From positions 1-61,909 of the forward strand of contig NZ_QJJL01000009.1 of assembly GCF_003201935.1 (NCBI RefSeq): a stretch of 61,909 nt of DNA. The letters are read 5' to 3'. The position numbers and the translations under genes are program-made. Shown here in pieces: positions 36,440-46,163 of this stretch. The notes beneath the pieces were generated by a model. The model saw only the letters and a list, made by a program, of their open reading frames with translations, was not told where the DNA came from and made no database searches. This DNA is from Loktanella sp. PT4BL (GTDB lineage: Bacteria; Pseudomonadota; Alphaproteobacteria; Rhodobacterales; Rhodobacteraceae). The number at the start of each line of letters is the position of its first letter. Within the stretch, counting starts at the first letter, position 1.

Positions 36440-39340
36440 TTATGCCGTCCAGATTTTGCAAAGAGTCGCTTTGGTCTCTTGCATCTGGGTTACGCTGTCA
36501 TAGCCATAGGTTTGTGCGGTGTTGGTGGATTCGCCCAAGACGTATGGGTCGGCCCCTTCAGGATATTTATCCCGCAGATCGACGCCCTCCATGTGTCCAC
36601 CAAAGTGGAACGGCATGAACGCCACGCCTTCGCCAACCCGTTCGGTGACCATGGCCATCACTTTGACCTTGCCGCCTTCGGGGCCTTCAACCCAGACCTG
36701 TGCACCGTCACGGACACCAAGGTTGTTGGCGTCGCGTGTGTTGATCTCGATGAACATGTCCTGCTGCAATTCGGCCAGCCACGGGTTTGAACGGGTCTCG
36801 TCACCGCCACCTTCGTATTCAACCAGGCGGCCCGAGGTCAGGATGATCGGATACTCTTGCGAGAAATCGTTTTCCTGAATTGAGGCATACATGGTAGGAA
36901 CGCGCCAGAACTTCTTGTCCGCGTAAGTTGGATAATCTGCGACCAGATCGCGGCGGTTCGAGTAGAGCGGTTCGCGGTGGATCGGCACAGGGTCAGGGAA
37001 GGTCCAGACCACAGCCCGTGCCTTGGCGTTGCCGAAGGGCGCACAACCACGCGCAATTGCGACGCGCTGGATACCGCCGGATAGGTCGGTTTTCCAGTTG
37101 ATGCCGCCGACATTATCCGCGCCACCTGCGACCTGTTCGATTGATGCGCGTTCCTCGGCGGTCAGATCACCGTCCCAGCCAAGGTCTATCAGCATTTGCA
37201 TGGTGAATTCTGGATAACCATCCTCGATCTGCGATCCGGGGGTAAAGACGCCCTCGGCCAGCAGGTTTTCACCATCGCGTTCCACCCCGAAGCGGGCGCG
37301 GAAGGTCAGACCGCCTTCGGCGACCGGCATCGACATGTCATAGAGATTTGCGGTGCCCGGGTGGTTCATCTCGGGTGTGCCCCAGCATGGCCAGGGCATG
37401 CCGTAGAAGTCACCGTCAGCGGGACCACCGACAGCCCGCAGTGTGGTGCGGTCAAAGGTGTGCTGGTTGGCCATGTGCATCTTGAGACGCTCAGGGCTCT
37501 GGCCGGTGTAGCCGATGGTCCACATGCCGCGGTTAAACTCGCGGGTGATGTCCTCGATGTTGGGCTCGCCGCCCTCATCAATCGCAATGTTGCGGAAGAT
37601 CCTGTCGTGGAAGCCGAACTTTTCGGCGAACATCGCCATGATCGTGTGATCAGGCAGCGATTCAAACAGCGGCTCAACCACTTTATCACGCCACTGCAGC
37701 GACCGGTTCGACGCCGTCACAGAACCACGCGTTTCGAACTGCGTACATGCCGGCAGCAGGTAAACACCGTCTGTCCGGTCCTGCAAAACAGCCGTCACTG
37801 TCGGATAAGGGTCAACCACGACAAGCATGTCGAGTTTCTCCATCGCCGTTTTCATCTCTTTCTGACGGGTCTGCGAGTTCGGCGCATGGCCCCAAAGTAC
37901 CATCGCACGGGTGTTGTCGGGCTGGTCGATGTTCTCGGCATCTTCCAACACGCCATCAATCCAGCGGCTGACGGGAATGCCTGTGAGGTTCATCATGGAT
38001 GTGTCTCCGTAAGACGCATCCGAGAACCGGCCCTTGAGCCAATCAAGGTCCTCTTCCCACACGCGCGCCCAGTGCGCCCATGATCCCGGTGCAAGGCCGT
38101 AGTAGCCCGGCAGCGTATCGGCCAGAACGCCAAGGTCGGTTGCACCCTGCACGTTATCGTGGCCACGGAAGATGTTGGTGCCGCCACCGGCGACGCCCAT
38201 ATTGCCCAGTGCCAGCTGCAGGATGCAGTAGGCGCGGGTGTTGTTGTTGCCGTTGGTGTGCTGTGTGCCTCCCATGCACCAGATCACGGTGCCGGGGCGG
38301 TTGTTGGCGAGCGTCCGTGCAACGCGCTCAAGCTGGCTGCCAGGTGCGCCTGTGACGCGCTCGACCTCTTCAGGTGTCCACTTGGCTACTTCTTTCTTGA
38401 TCTCGTCCATGCCCCAGACGCGGGTGCGGATGAATTCCTGATCTTCCCAGCCGTTTTCAAAGATGTGCCACAGGATACCCCAGACCAGCGCGACGTCACT
38501 GCCCGGACGGAAGCGGACATATTCATCGGCGTGGGCGGCTGTCCGTGTGAAACGCGGATCGCAAACGATCAACGGCGCGTTGTTCTGCTCTTTGGCTTTC
38601 AGCATGTGCAGCAGGGACACAGGGTGCGCCTCGGCCGGGTTGCCGCCAATCAGGAACATCGCTTTGGAGTTATGGATGTCGTTGTAGCTGTTGGTCATGG
38701 CGCCGTAGCCCCATGTGTTCGCCACGCCGGCAACAGTGGTCGAGTGACAGATACGCGCCTGGTGGTCGACGTTGTTCGTACCCCAGTAGGCAGCGAATTT
38801 GCGGAACAGATAGGCCTGCTCGTTGTTGCTCTTGGCAGAGCCCAGCCAATACACAGAGTCCGGCCCGCTTTCTTCGCGGATTTTCATCATGCCGTCGCCG
38901 ATCTCGTTGATCGCGGTTTCCCAGCTGATGCGGACCCACTCGCCGTTTTCTTTCTTCATCGGGTATTTCAGGCGGCGCTCGCCATGGGCGTGCTCGCGGA
39001 CCGCAGCACCTTTGGCGCAGTGTGCCCCGAGGTTGAACGGGCTGTCCCAGCCGGGCTCTTGCCCTGTCCAGACGCCGTTATCGACTTCTGCGATCACGGT
39101 ACAACCGACCGAGCAGTGCGTACAAACCGATTTGATGCTTTCAACGGCGCGTGTCGCGGCCTGTTGTGCTGTTGCTTGGGTCACGCTGCCGCCTGTTGCG
39201 GCAATCGCAGCCAGGCCACCGATGGCAAGGCCCGATCCGCGCAAGAATCCGCGACGGTCAATTCCTTTGGCACCTGTGTTCACCATAATCGGCGAACGAC
39301 CGGACCGGCGTGTATACCCGTTGGTCTTTTTCCTCAGCAT
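36440..39340 (-). CDS. Formate dehydrogenase alpha subunit (Mo/W-bis-MGD)
   Basis: A 966-residue catalytic subunit oxidising formate to CO2. A twin-arginine signal (RRGFLRGSG, 29-37) sends the folded enzyme to the periplasm. The [4Fe-4S] ligands are C73, C76, C80 and C108. The catalytic pair is C198-H199 (ARICHSTTVAG); cysteine is used, not selenocysteine. The C-terminal third is the molybdopterin dinucleotide-binding domain. Tungstate uptake genes lie nearby, so W may replace Mo. A small TAT-target gene and maturation genes lie upstream in the same direction. Confidence 0.96.
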   Translation of the reverse strand: MLRKKTNGYTRRSGRSPIMVNTGAKGIDRRGFLRGSGLAIGGLAAIAATGGSVTQATAQQAATRAVESIKSVCTHCSVGCTVIAEVDNGVWTGQEPGWDSPFNLGAHCAKGAAVREHAHGERRLKYPMKKENGEWVRISWETAINEIGDGMMKIREESGPDSVYWLGSAKSNNEQAYLFRKFAAYWGTNNVDHQARICHSTTVAGVANTWGYGAMTNSYNDIHNSKAMFLIGGNPAEAHPVSLLHMLKAKEQNNAPLIVCDPRFTRTAAHADEYVRFRPGSDVALVWGILWHIFENGWEDQEFIRTRVWGMDEIKKEVAKWTPEEVERVTGAPGSQLERVARTLANNRPGTVIWCMGGTQHTNGNNNTRAYCILQLALGNMGVAGGGTNIFRGHDNVQGATDLGVLADTLPGYYGLAPGSWAHWARVWEEDLDWLKGRFSDASYGDTSMMNLTGIPVSRWIDGVLEDAENIDQPDNTRAMVLWGHAPNSQTRQKEMKTAMEKLDMLVVVDPYPTVTAVLQDRTDGVYLLPACTQFETRGSVTASNRSLQWRDKVVEPLFESLPDHTIMAMFAEKFGFHDRIFRNIAIDEGGEPNIEDITREFNRGMWTIGYTGQSPERLKMHMANQHTFDRTTLRAVGGPADGDFYGMPWPCWGTPEMNHPGTANLYDMSMPVAEGGLTFRARFGVERDGENLLAEGVFTPGSQIEDGYPEFTMQMLIDLGWDGDLTAEERASIEQVAGGADNVGGINWKTDLSGGIQRVAIARGCAPFGNAKARAVVWTFPDPVPIHREPLYSNRRDLVADYPTYADKKFWRVPTMYASIQENDFSQEYPIILTSGRLVEYEGGGDETRSNPWLAELQQDMFIEINTRDANNLGVRDGAQVWVEGPEGGKVKVMAMVTERVGEGVAFMPFHFGGHMEGVDLRDKYPEGADPYVLGESTNTAQTYGYDSVTQMQETKATLCKIWTA

Positions 39341-39431
39341 TTTCTTCCTCCCTGATCCGATCTACTCGGATAATCCTTTTGGGGCCTGTGCGTCATGGTG
39401 TGTCGCGACCACGCGAAGAGCCCAAGAATGT

Positions 39432-39623
39432 TTAGAACCGCGTGCTTTCAAGATACGCACGCGTGTGATCGGTATCCTGCATCGTCTGCGATGACAGATC
39501 GACGGGCTGTGCTGCGGCTTGCGTCGCACCCCCCGCGGCCACGGCAGCAACAGCGGCCGGCGCGGCAGTGCCGGCCAGTTTCAGAAATCCGCGGCGGTTT
39601 GTGCCCTCTTTTTTCTCGGTCAT
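39432..39623 (-). CDS. Formate dehydrogenase region TAT-target small protein
   Basis: A 63-residue protein starting MTEKKEGTNRRGFLKLAGTA, with a strong twin-arginine signal and an alanine-rich hydrophobic stretch. The mature part is only about 25 residues, ending HTRAYLESTRF. It corresponds to the small 'formate dehydrogenase region TAT target' family regularly placed before the alpha subunit gene. I use the ATG at 39623; an upstream in-frame ATG would displace the signal. The function is unproven. Confidence 0.88.
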   Translation of the reverse strand: MTEKKEGTNRRGFLKLAGTAAPAAVAAVAAGGATQAAAQPVDLSSQTMQDTDHTRAYLESTRF

Positions 39624-39681
39624 AAGGATGTCTCCCTTTCTTTCTTTGGCGGGCATCCCCACCGGTTATGTCGCAAGCTCG

Positions 39682-40290
39682 TCAGCCTGCCGTCATGCGA
39701 AACGCTTCTTTCTCGATGTCCATGAATGCCTGTCCGACAGCACCGACAGAGGCATAAAGGATGGATGATTTGGCCCCTTGCAGGTCGCTGAAATAATGCG
39801 ATGCCCATGTGCCGATATGCGCGTTAAAGAACGTTTGTTGTTCGGCCAGTGTCGCCACACGACCAAACCGGCCAACGATCATGCCAGCCATCATTTCCAT
39901 CAAGGACGCGATGTTATCTTCGGGTTCAAACACGTTTTCGGCACGCGTCATGCCGAAATCGGCCATTGTCCTGCGCAAGTTGGCCAGCGGCTTTTCGTTC
40001 AGGAATCCGGTAAGGTAATAGCTGGCAAAAGGCAGCAACTCGCCCCGACCAAGGCCGATGAAGAGCGCGTTGAATTCCGAGCGCACCGCCTTTGGCTTGG
40101 AGATCTTTGCCACACGCGCCAGACTGTTGATTGCTTGTCCCAAAGCGGTGTCATCGCCCGAAAGCCCCGCAGTCTGATCCAGCAGCAATTGATCGGGTGG
40201 TCCCGCCAGCATAACGCCAAGATAGTTATAGAGATCCGCGCGAAGACGGTCTTCCTCGGCGATATCGACTATTTCGACAGCGGCGTTCAT
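39682..40290 (-). CDS. TorD-family molybdoenzyme chaperone
   Basis: A 202-residue all-helical TorD/DmsD-type protein (LRADLYNYLGVMLAGPPDQL; SEFNALFIGLGRGELLPFAS). Such chaperones bind the twin-arginine signal of the alpha subunit and hold the apoenzyme until the cofactor is inserted. The start overlaps the preceding DUF3306 gene by 4 bases. Context in the fdh operon supports a role in FDH maturation. Confidence 0.92.
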   Translation of the reverse strand: MNAAVEIVDIAEEDRLRADLYNYLGVMLAGPPDQLLLDQTAGLSGDDTALGQAINSLARVAKISKPKAVRSEFNALFIGLGRGELLPFASYYLTGFLNEKPLANLRRTMADFGMTRAENVFEPEDNIASLMEMMAGMIVGRFGRVATLAEQQTFFNAHIGTWASHYFSDLQGAKSSILYASVGAVGQAFMDIEKEAFRMTAG

Positions 40291-40865
40291 GCGACATCAT
40301 CCTCGAATTGAAACTGCATACGGCGGGGGGTGAATGGTGCAGGGTCCTCCTCAACCGCTGCACCATCCTTGGGCAGATCAACAGTCGGCGCGCTTGTCTC
40401 GACGACATTCTCGGTGGTGTCCTCCTCGACTTCCACCTTTGCGACGGCCGGACCTGCCTCTTTCTGGCGCTCGATTTCCAACAGATGCGCCAGCATCCCT
40501 TTACCCACCTGATAGGTGGTCTTTAGCGCATCTTGCCCGATGCTTTGCGCCAGATAATCGTCATCATAATCGTTCAGCCCGTCAACACAGGCCAGAACCG
40601 GATTGCTGCGCCATAGCTTGCGCAGCGCGCGTTTGCGAATGTGTTCAGGTACGGCCTTGGACATGAAAGCCTTGAAATCATCGCCAATCGCAAGGCTGTC
40701 AGGATCAGGAAGGCCGAGCGACTCCAAGATCTCTTCATCCGATTTCCCAGCCAGCGCCTCTTGCTCTTGCGCCAAAGCAGCCTCTTGCGCGGCGCTTTTC
40801 TCCTGTTCGGCTTCGGCCGCGACAGCGGCACGGCGGCGGGACCATGATGACAACATATCGCTCAA
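40287..40865 (-). CDS. DUF3306 protein of fdh loci
   Basis: A 192-residue cytoplasmic, strongly charged protein. It has an alanine/glutamate-rich coiled-coil N-terminus (RRRAAVAAEAEQEKSAAQEA), the family core LGLPDPDSLAIGDDFKAFMS, and an acidic C-terminal tail. It occurs next to DUF3305 in formate dehydrogenase operons. The function is unknown; a maturation or regulatory role is assumed from synteny. It overlaps both neighbours by 4 bases. Confidence 0.9.
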   Translation of the reverse strand: MSDMLSSWSRRRAAVAAEAEQEKSAAQEAALAQEQEALAGKSDEEILESLGLPDPDSLAIGDDFKAFMSKAVPEHIRKRALRKLWRSNPVLACVDGLNDYDDDYLAQSIGQDALKTTYQVGKGMLAHLLEIERQKEAGPAVAKVEVEEDTTENVVETSAPTVDLPKDGAAVEEDPAPFTPRRMQFQFEDDVA

Positions 40866-41428
40866 TTCAGCACCTCATTGCGGCGCGGGGCGCGATAGAC
40901 ATCGGCCGTCTGGCGGATACGCGGATCACCAATGCCGTCCTGATTTTGATCGACGCGGGCCTTGTCGCGGCGGCGTTTCACGAAAACCTCTTCTTCATAG
41001 TGCTTGTCGACAAATTCGGTAATCCACGCCCCGAGACCATCCGGCATTGGAATTTTCTCGACCTGCTCTTCGGCGGAATCGCAGTAGTCCTGCGCCTCAT
41101 AGGGAGAGGCTGTCACCAGCACGACCGTCCAGGGTATGTCCTTGCTTCCCGACACCGGACGCAACACCACATAGACAGAAGGTTCGCGCGCCTGCAGTTC
41201 ATGGGCATAAGCCTCAACATCAGAAACATAGAGCGTCAGCGGAAGCGTTGCGGCATGGAACTCGGTCACATCACCATCGCTGCGCAGCACTTTCCAATCC
41301 GCAGGCCCGGCACCCGGCAGGACCGCAGAGGCTTTCCACGCGTGCTTGGCCCAACGCGTTACACCTGGCGCGCGTCTTACGACGACGCCAAGCGGTAATG
41401 ACTGCGAACCTGGGTATTCGAATTTCAA
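40862..41428 (-). CDS. DUF3305 protein of fdh loci
   Basis: A 188-residue protein whose conserved part begins SLPLGVVVRRAPGVTRWAKH. The most likely start is the TTG at 41428, which follows a GAGGA with 6-7 bases spacing (first residues KFEYPGSQS). An upstream in-frame TTG to 41566 has no such site and would add unconserved sequence. It is the first gene of the minus-strand fdh operon and pairs with DUF3306. No enzymatic motif is visible. Confidence 0.87.
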   Translation of the reverse strand: MKFEYPGSQSLPLGVVVRRAPGVTRWAKHAWKASAVLPGAGPADWKVLRSDGDVTEFHAATLPLTLYVSDVEAYAHELQAREPSVYVVLRPVSGSKDIPWTVVLVTASPYEAQDYCDSAEEQVEKIPMPDGLGAWITEFVDKHYEEEVFVKRRRDKARVDQNQDGIGDPRIRQTADVYRAPRRNEVLN

Positions 41429-41726
41429 AAGAAATCCTCGTTTAGTGTGCCTTGGTACACGGACAGATTGCCGCAGAAACTTGCAAACGCAAAGCTTGTT
41501 TTTATGTAAAGATGTCGCACCCTTAACATACTGCAGTGCAGCATTTGCTAGGCGCCCAATCTGCAAGGGTTCTGCGTGTGAAAGGCCCCCACTTTGTCTC
41601 GAGGATTATTTGAATTGCTGCATCTGCAAAGCCGGTTGCATGTAAATCAAACCGATATTTGGGTTTACTGTCTTGCGATTTCCTGACTAGCTACTTTCCG
41701 ATCTGCGTTCATGAAAATCGGGGATA
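41429..41726. promoter_or_regulatory. Divergent promoter region of the two fdh operons
   Basis: About 300 bases without a gene between the DUF3305 and ferredoxin genes. It is AT-richer than its surroundings and must hold both divergent promoters. I see short GC-flanked repeats (CTGCAGTGCAG near 41531) but no clear activator site. Confidence 0.45.
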
Positions 41727-43679
41727 ATGATGGCGAAAACACTGTTGGTTTGTGACTGTCTTGGGTCTCAAACAGTCGATGCCGCTGCCCTGCAGGCCGC
41801 CACGGGCCAAAGTTGTGGCGGGTGTTACTCAAGCCTCTGCACTGACCAAATCGAGGTTGCAGCCAAGGCAATCGCGCAAGGCGACGTGATGATCGCCTGC
41901 CAGCAAGAGGCCCATCGTTTTCTTGCCCTGTCTGAAGAGATCGACGCAGAGGCACCTGCCTTTGTCGACATTCGTGACCGTGCCGGCTGGACCGATGATA
42001 CTGCGGACACGACGCCGAAAATGGCAGCACTGATCGCCGAGGCGGCTTTGACACCTCCGGCGCAAAAGGCCTTTGATGTTGTATCGGAAGGCACCTGTCT
42101 GATCGTCGGTGCGGGCGAGGTTGCTCTTGCTGCTGCTGAAAAGCTGTCAGAGGCGCTTTCGGTCACTGTGCTTCTTGCGCCAGGTGCCGAAATCATGCCG
42201 AACCCGAACTACGACATTGTCGTCGGCACGTTGCATCAGGCCAGCGGCACGCTTGGCCGCTTTCAGGTGCGCATCAGTGCGTTCCAGCAAAGCATGACAG
42301 GCGGCCGTGGAACGCCGGCGATGACAGCGCCACGTGACGGCGCGGTGTCGGAGTGTGATATCATTCTTGATCTCACAGGCGGCACACCCCTGTTCCCCGC
42401 ACCCGACAAACGCGACGGCTATGTGCGCGCTGATCCCAAAAGCCCTGTTGCTGTCGCAGATGCGGTGTTTGCCGCCAGCCAATTGGTCGGCACGTTTGAA
42501 AAACCCTTCTACGTGCGCTTGGAAACCAGTCTTTGCGCCCATTCCCGCGCTGAGAAACCGGCCTGTTCCAATTGTCTGAACCTATGTCCCACCGGCGCAA
42601 TCACATCGGCAGGTGAACATGTCAGCGTTGATCCGATGATCTGCGCCGGGTGCGGTGCCTGTTCAGCGGTCTGCCCGTCCGGTGCGATCAGCTATGACGC
42701 GCCATCGGCCGATTTCACCTTCCGCCGGATCAACACCTTGGCCAGCAGCTACCGCGCGGCAGGCGGCAAGGATGCCACGCTTCTGGTTCACGATGACCAC
42801 GGTGCGGAAATGATCAGCCTTGCCGCACGGTACGGGCGCGGACTTCCTGCCCATGTGATCCCTTTGCAGGTGGATGCGCTGGCCGGTTTCGGTCATGCCG
42901 AGATGGTCGGTGCGCTGGCCAGCGGATTTGCCCGTGTGGACATCCTGCTTGCACCCAAGACCGAACGCGACGCGCTGGTGCAGCAAGCGGATTTGGCGAA
43001 TGCGATTTCGCCGGACAAAGTAGCACTCCTAGATATCGCTGATCCTGATGCGCTGTCGGATCACCTGTTTGATCAGCCGAAAACGCCCGCCATTGCGGCG
43101 CCGATCCTGCCGCTGGGATCGCGCAGGCAGGTGGCGCGACTATCGGCAAAGGCGCTCAACCCCGATGTTACGACATTGCCGTTGCCCGCCAACGCACCTT
43201 ATGGCGCAGTGATCGTTGATACAGATGCTTGCACATTGTGCTTGGCCTGTGCCTCGCTTTGCCCCTCTGGCGCGCTGGGCGACAACAGTGATCTGCCGCA
43301 GCTCCGGTTCCAGGAGGATGCCTGCCTGCAATGCGGCCTCTGCGCCAATGTCTGCCCTGAAAAGGCGATCACCTTGCAGCCGCAACTGGACCTGACCGAT
43401 GCCGCCCTGTCGCAAACGGTGCTGAACGAGGAAGAACCCTTCGCGTGCATCGACTGCGGCAGCCTCTTCGGCGTGAAATCCACCGTGGAACGGATCACTG
43501 AAAAGCTGGCGAACAATCACGCGATGTACCAGAATCCGAACGCGATCCGCATGATTCAGATGTGTGACAACTGCCGCATCAATGCGCAGTATCATTCCGA
43601 GAATAACCCTTTCGCATCTGGCGAACGGCCCCGCCCGCGCACGACCGATGACTATTTGTCCAAGCGCAGGGATCACTGA
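41727..43679 (+). CDS. Multi-cluster 4Fe-4S protein of fdh loci
   Basis: A 650-residue cytoplasmic iron-sulfur protein. After an N-terminal region with CDC (9-11) and CGGC motifs come ferredoxin-type sets CSNCLNLCP, CAGCGACSAVCP, CTLCLACASLCP and CLQCGLCANVCP, plus CIDC and MCDNCRIN near the end. It is a regular companion of DUF6494/Mrp/biotin-ligase-like genes in alphaproteobacterial formate dehydrogenase loci and probably supplies electrons or assembles clusters. GGGGA precedes the start; the next Met codon is an equal candidate. Confidence 0.9.
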   Translation: MMAKTLLVCDCLGSQTVDAAALQAATGQSCGGCYSSLCTDQIEVAAKAIAQGDVMIACQQEAHRFLALSEEIDAEAPAFVDIRDRAGWTDDTADTTPKMAALIAEAALTPPAQKAFDVVSEGTCLIVGAGEVALAAAEKLSEALSVTVLLAPGAEIMPNPNYDIVVGTLHQASGTLGRFQVRISAFQQSMTGGRGTPAMTAPRDGAVSECDIILDLTGGTPLFPAPDKRDGYVRADPKSPVAVADAVFAASQLVGTFEKPFYVRLETSLCAHSRAEKPACSNCLNLCPTGAITSAGEHVSVDPMICAGCGACSAVCPSGAISYDAPSADFTFRRINTLASSYRAAGGKDATLLVHDDHGAEMISLAARYGRGLPAHVIPLQVDALAGFGHAEMVGALASGFARVDILLAPKTERDALVQQADLANAISPDKVALLDIADPDALSDHLFDQPKTPAIAAPILPLGSRRQVARLSAKALNPDVTTLPLPANAPYGAVIVDTDACTLCLACASLCPSGALGDNSDLPQLRFQEDACLQCGLCANVCPEKAITLQPQLDLTDAALSQTVLNEEEPFACIDCGSLFGVKSTVERITEKLANNHAMYQNPNAIRMIQMCDNCRINAQYHSENNPFASGERPRPRTTDDYLSKRRDH

Positions 43680-43713
43680 TCCGGCGATCCATAACTGATA
43701 AGGAGAAAACCCA

Positions 43714-43908
43714 ATGAGCGAAGACTTTAACATGTCCATGCGCAAGTTCCTCAAACAGGTCGGCGTGACCTCGCAACAGGCGATCGAAGAGGCGATGCGC
43801 AACGCCGGTGACACCTCTGGGCGTAGCTTTGAAGCCAAGGTTGTGCTGACGGTCGACGGGCTTGATCTTGAACATGTCGTGACCGGCAAAATCGAAGGGC
43901 AGTCGTGA
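43714..43908 (+). CDS. DUF6494-family small protein
   Basis: A 64-residue soluble protein, MSEDFNMSMRKFLKQVGVTS, preceded by AAGGAG at ideal spacing. The family is a constant member of this gene block (ferredoxin, DUF6494, Mrp). The function is unknown; size and charge suggest a protein-binding adaptor. It lies 34 bases after the ferredoxin gene and 1 base before the Mrp gene. Confidence 0.85.
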   Translation: MSEDFNMSMRKFLKQVGVTSQQAIEEAMRNAGDTSGRSFEAKVVLTVDGLDLEHVVTGKIEGQS

Positions 43909-43909
43909 C

Positions 43910-44977
43910 GTGGCGCTGACACGTGAAGCCGTTCTTGAGATCCTCAAGACGATTGAAGACCCCATTAGCGGCACATCCATTGCAGAGGCGGGCATCGTCA
44001 AAGCCCTGACCGTGCAAGACGGCGCAGTGCGCTTTGTGATGGAGGTCAGCGGTAGCCATGTTACGGCCTATACGGCAGTCAAAGACAACGCCGAAGCACA
44101 GATCAAGGCGCTGGATGGCGTGGCGTCGGTGTCGGTCGTGATGACGGCGCATAGCACACCTGCGGCACCACCTGATCTGAAACCACAGCGTGGCGGCGCA
44201 CCTGCAGGGCCCGAGAAAATCCCCGGTGTGGACCGGATTATCGCAGTGGCCTCCGGTAAGGGCGGGGTCGGGAAATCGACGGTTTCGGCCAACCTCGCTT
44301 GCGCGCTTGCGGCTGAGGGGCGGCGCGTTGGTTTGTTGGATGCCGATGTCTATGGACCCAGCCAGCCGCGGATGCTGGGTGTATCTGGGCGGCCTGCGTC
44401 GCCTGATGGCAAGACCATTCTGCCGATGCGCAATTACGGTGTGACCATGATGTCGCTGGGGCTGATGGCGAACGAGGATCAGGCCGTTGTCTGGCGTGGC
44501 CCGATGCTGATGGGTGCGTTGCAGCAGATGCTGACTCAGGTGCAATGGGGCGCGCTGGATGTGCTGATCGTTGATCTGCCGCCCGGCACTGGTGACGTGC
44601 AGATGACGCTGGCTCAGAAGTCGCATTTGAACGGTGCAATTGTTGTGTCCACACCACAGGATATTGCCTTGCTCGATGCGCGCAAAGGCATTGATATGTT
44701 CAACCAGTTGGGCACGCCGATCATCGGGATGATCGAAAACATGTCGACGCATATCTGTTCCGCCTGTGGGCATGAGGAACATATGTTCGGCCATGGCGGT
44801 GTGGCGAAAGAGGCCGAGAAGCTGGGCGTTCCCCTGCTTGCGGAAATCCCGCTGCATATGGATATCCGCCTTGCCGCCGATGGCGGCGCACCGATTGTCG
44901 TGTCCAAGCCCGACAGCAGCCAAGCGGCTGCCTTCCGCCAAGTGGCGCGCGCGTTGATCGCAGAAGGTCACGCATGA
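43910..44977 (+). CDS. Mrp/NBP35-family iron-sulfur carrier ATPase
   Basis: A 355-residue protein of the ApbC/Mrp type with an N-terminal MIP18-like domain (about 1-85) and a P-loop ATPase domain with deviant Walker A ASGKGGVGKST (about 107-117), DVYGPSQPRMLG, and the cluster-binding CSAC pair (ICSACGHE). It carries and transfers [4Fe-4S] clusters. It starts with GTG at 43910, one base after DUF6494. In this locus it likely serves formate dehydrogenase subunits or the adjacent ferredoxin. It overlaps the next gene by 4 bases. Confidence 0.93.
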   Translation: MALTREAVLEILKTIEDPISGTSIAEAGIVKALTVQDGAVRFVMEVSGSHVTAYTAVKDNAEAQIKALDGVASVSVVMTAHSTPAAPPDLKPQRGGAPAGPEKIPGVDRIIAVASGKGGVGKSTVSANLACALAAEGRRVGLLDADVYGPSQPRMLGVSGRPASPDGKTILPMRNYGVTMMSLGLMANEDQAVVWRGPMLMGALQQMLTQVQWGALDVLIVDLPPGTGDVQMTLAQKSHLNGAIVVSTPQDIALLDARKGIDMFNQLGTPIIGMIENMSTHICSACGHEEHMFGHGGVAKEAEKLGVPLLAEIPLHMDIRLAADGGAPIVVSKPDSSQAAAFRQVARALIAEGHA

Positions 44978-45675
44978 GCGGTCCGTCGTTTCCACCGCTC
45001 TTTACAGGGCAGGATGCGGCGGGGAACGATCCTTTTGCACTTGCTTGTGCCACAGCTGATGCGGGGTGCGACGCGGGTCTCGTGATCTATGATCTTGCGC
45101 CCGATCTTTTGCGCGCGGCGATTGTCTTTGCCCCTGATGTGCCACTGCGCAAAGCGGCCGTAATGCTGCCCATTTGCGGCGTCGGCTTTCAAAATGCCCT
45201 TGGCGCCTTGGCCCCGCCCGAGGTGGCGGTTCACCTTGGTTGGGATGGCGCAATCTATGTCAACGGGGGGCGCTGCGGCTCATTGAAAATGGCGGCCCCC
45301 GGCCAGCCAGAGGATGAACCCGATTGGTTGGTCATCGCGCTGGAACTGGCGCTTTGGCCGCCCAGCGAAGACACCGGCCTTACCCCCGATGAAACGGCAC
45401 TTTACGCCGAAGGCTGCGCCGAGGTGGATGCGATCACGTTGCTGGAGTCGTGGGTGCGCCATACTCTGGTTGGAATCAACACATGGACCGACAGCGGCAC
45501 GGCAACGCTGCACCGCGAATGGATCGGCCTTGCGCATGCATTGGAGGGCGAAGTCACGGTCAAAGGCAGAACGGGCACATATACCGGACTGGACGAAGAC
45601 CTTGGCCTTTTGCTCAAAATCGGGGACAAGGTCGAACTGGTTCCACTGACTGAAACCCTGACGAGGCCCGCATGA
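44974..45675 (+). CDS. Biotin/lipoate ligase-like protein (DUF4444)
   Basis: A 233-residue protein with a biotin/lipoate A/B ligase-type fold (LPICGVGFQNALGALAPPEV; HLGWDGAIYVNGGRCGSLKM) and a short C-terminal beta domain (LIGDKVELVPL-like). Usual biotin-ligase GRGR motifs are absent, so attachment of biotin or lipoate is doubtful. It is always found in this block beside Mrp and DUF6505. It overlaps neighbours by 4 bases on both sides. Confidence 0.85.
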   Translation: MSGPSFPPLFTGQDAAGNDPFALACATADAGCDAGLVIYDLAPDLLRAAIVFAPDVPLRKAAVMLPICGVGFQNALGALAPPEVAVHLGWDGAIYVNGGRCGSLKMAAPGQPEDEPDWLVIALELALWPPSEDTGLTPDETALYAEGCAEVDAITLLESWVRHTLVGINTWTDSGTATLHREWIGLAHALEGEVTVKGRTGTYTGLDEDLGLLLKIGDKVELVPLTETLTRPA

Positions 45676-46163
45676 AACTTGCCCGCGCGATCCATTTTGA
45701 CGAAAGCGACAGCCGCGTGTTCCATAATCCCGCGCGCACGGGTGAATGGTGCATTTCAGGCGGCTTTGAATTTTCCAACTGGAGCGAGGCCGATCTGATG
45801 GGCAAGGCGAAACAGGCCTTTTCCAACGGCTGGATGGGGTGTGAAACCTTCGGGCGGGTCAGTTTTGTCGCGGTCACCCAGATTGAGCCGCAGGAAAAGG
45901 ACGCCATCGCAGGCCTTCTGGCCCAGCATTTTGTTGATATCTACGGCGCGCCCTCGCTGGAAGCGGCGCACGCAGTGGCCTTGGAAGAGATCGCGCAAAT
46001 GGCCGATCTTTGCGCCGATCACGACGCCAACACTCTGCTGACTGTGGCGCGTGAATTAACCGACGCCGGTGTGCGGGAAAGCTACCGTGTGATTGCGCCC
46101 CAAGACGCTGACCTGACGCAATTTGCCGTGCACGGCTCACTGGATGAGCCGCACACGCACTGA
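45672..46163 (+). CDS. DUF6505-family protein
   Basis: A 163-residue soluble protein, MKLARAIHFDESDSRVFHNP, with conserved GEWCISGGFEFSNWSE and FADLCADHDANTLLTV-type segments. It is the last gene of the plus-strand block and abuts the end of the tungstate-binding protein gene. The function is unknown; synteny suggests a role in formate dehydrogenase maturation. Confidence 0.85.
   Translation: MKLARAIHFDESDSRVFHNPARTGEWCISGGFEFSNWSEADLMGKAKQAFSNGWMGCETFGRVSFVAVTQIEPQEKDAIAGLLAQHFVDIYGAPSLEAAHAVALEEIAQMADLCADHDANTLLTVARELTDAGVRESYRVIAPQDADLTQFAVHGSLDEPHTH

Noticed and set aside
38159..39355. 398-codon plus-strand frame antisense to the formate dehydrogenase alpha gene
   Set aside because: Shadow of a high-GC coding strand; the alpha subunit on the other strand has complete motifs.
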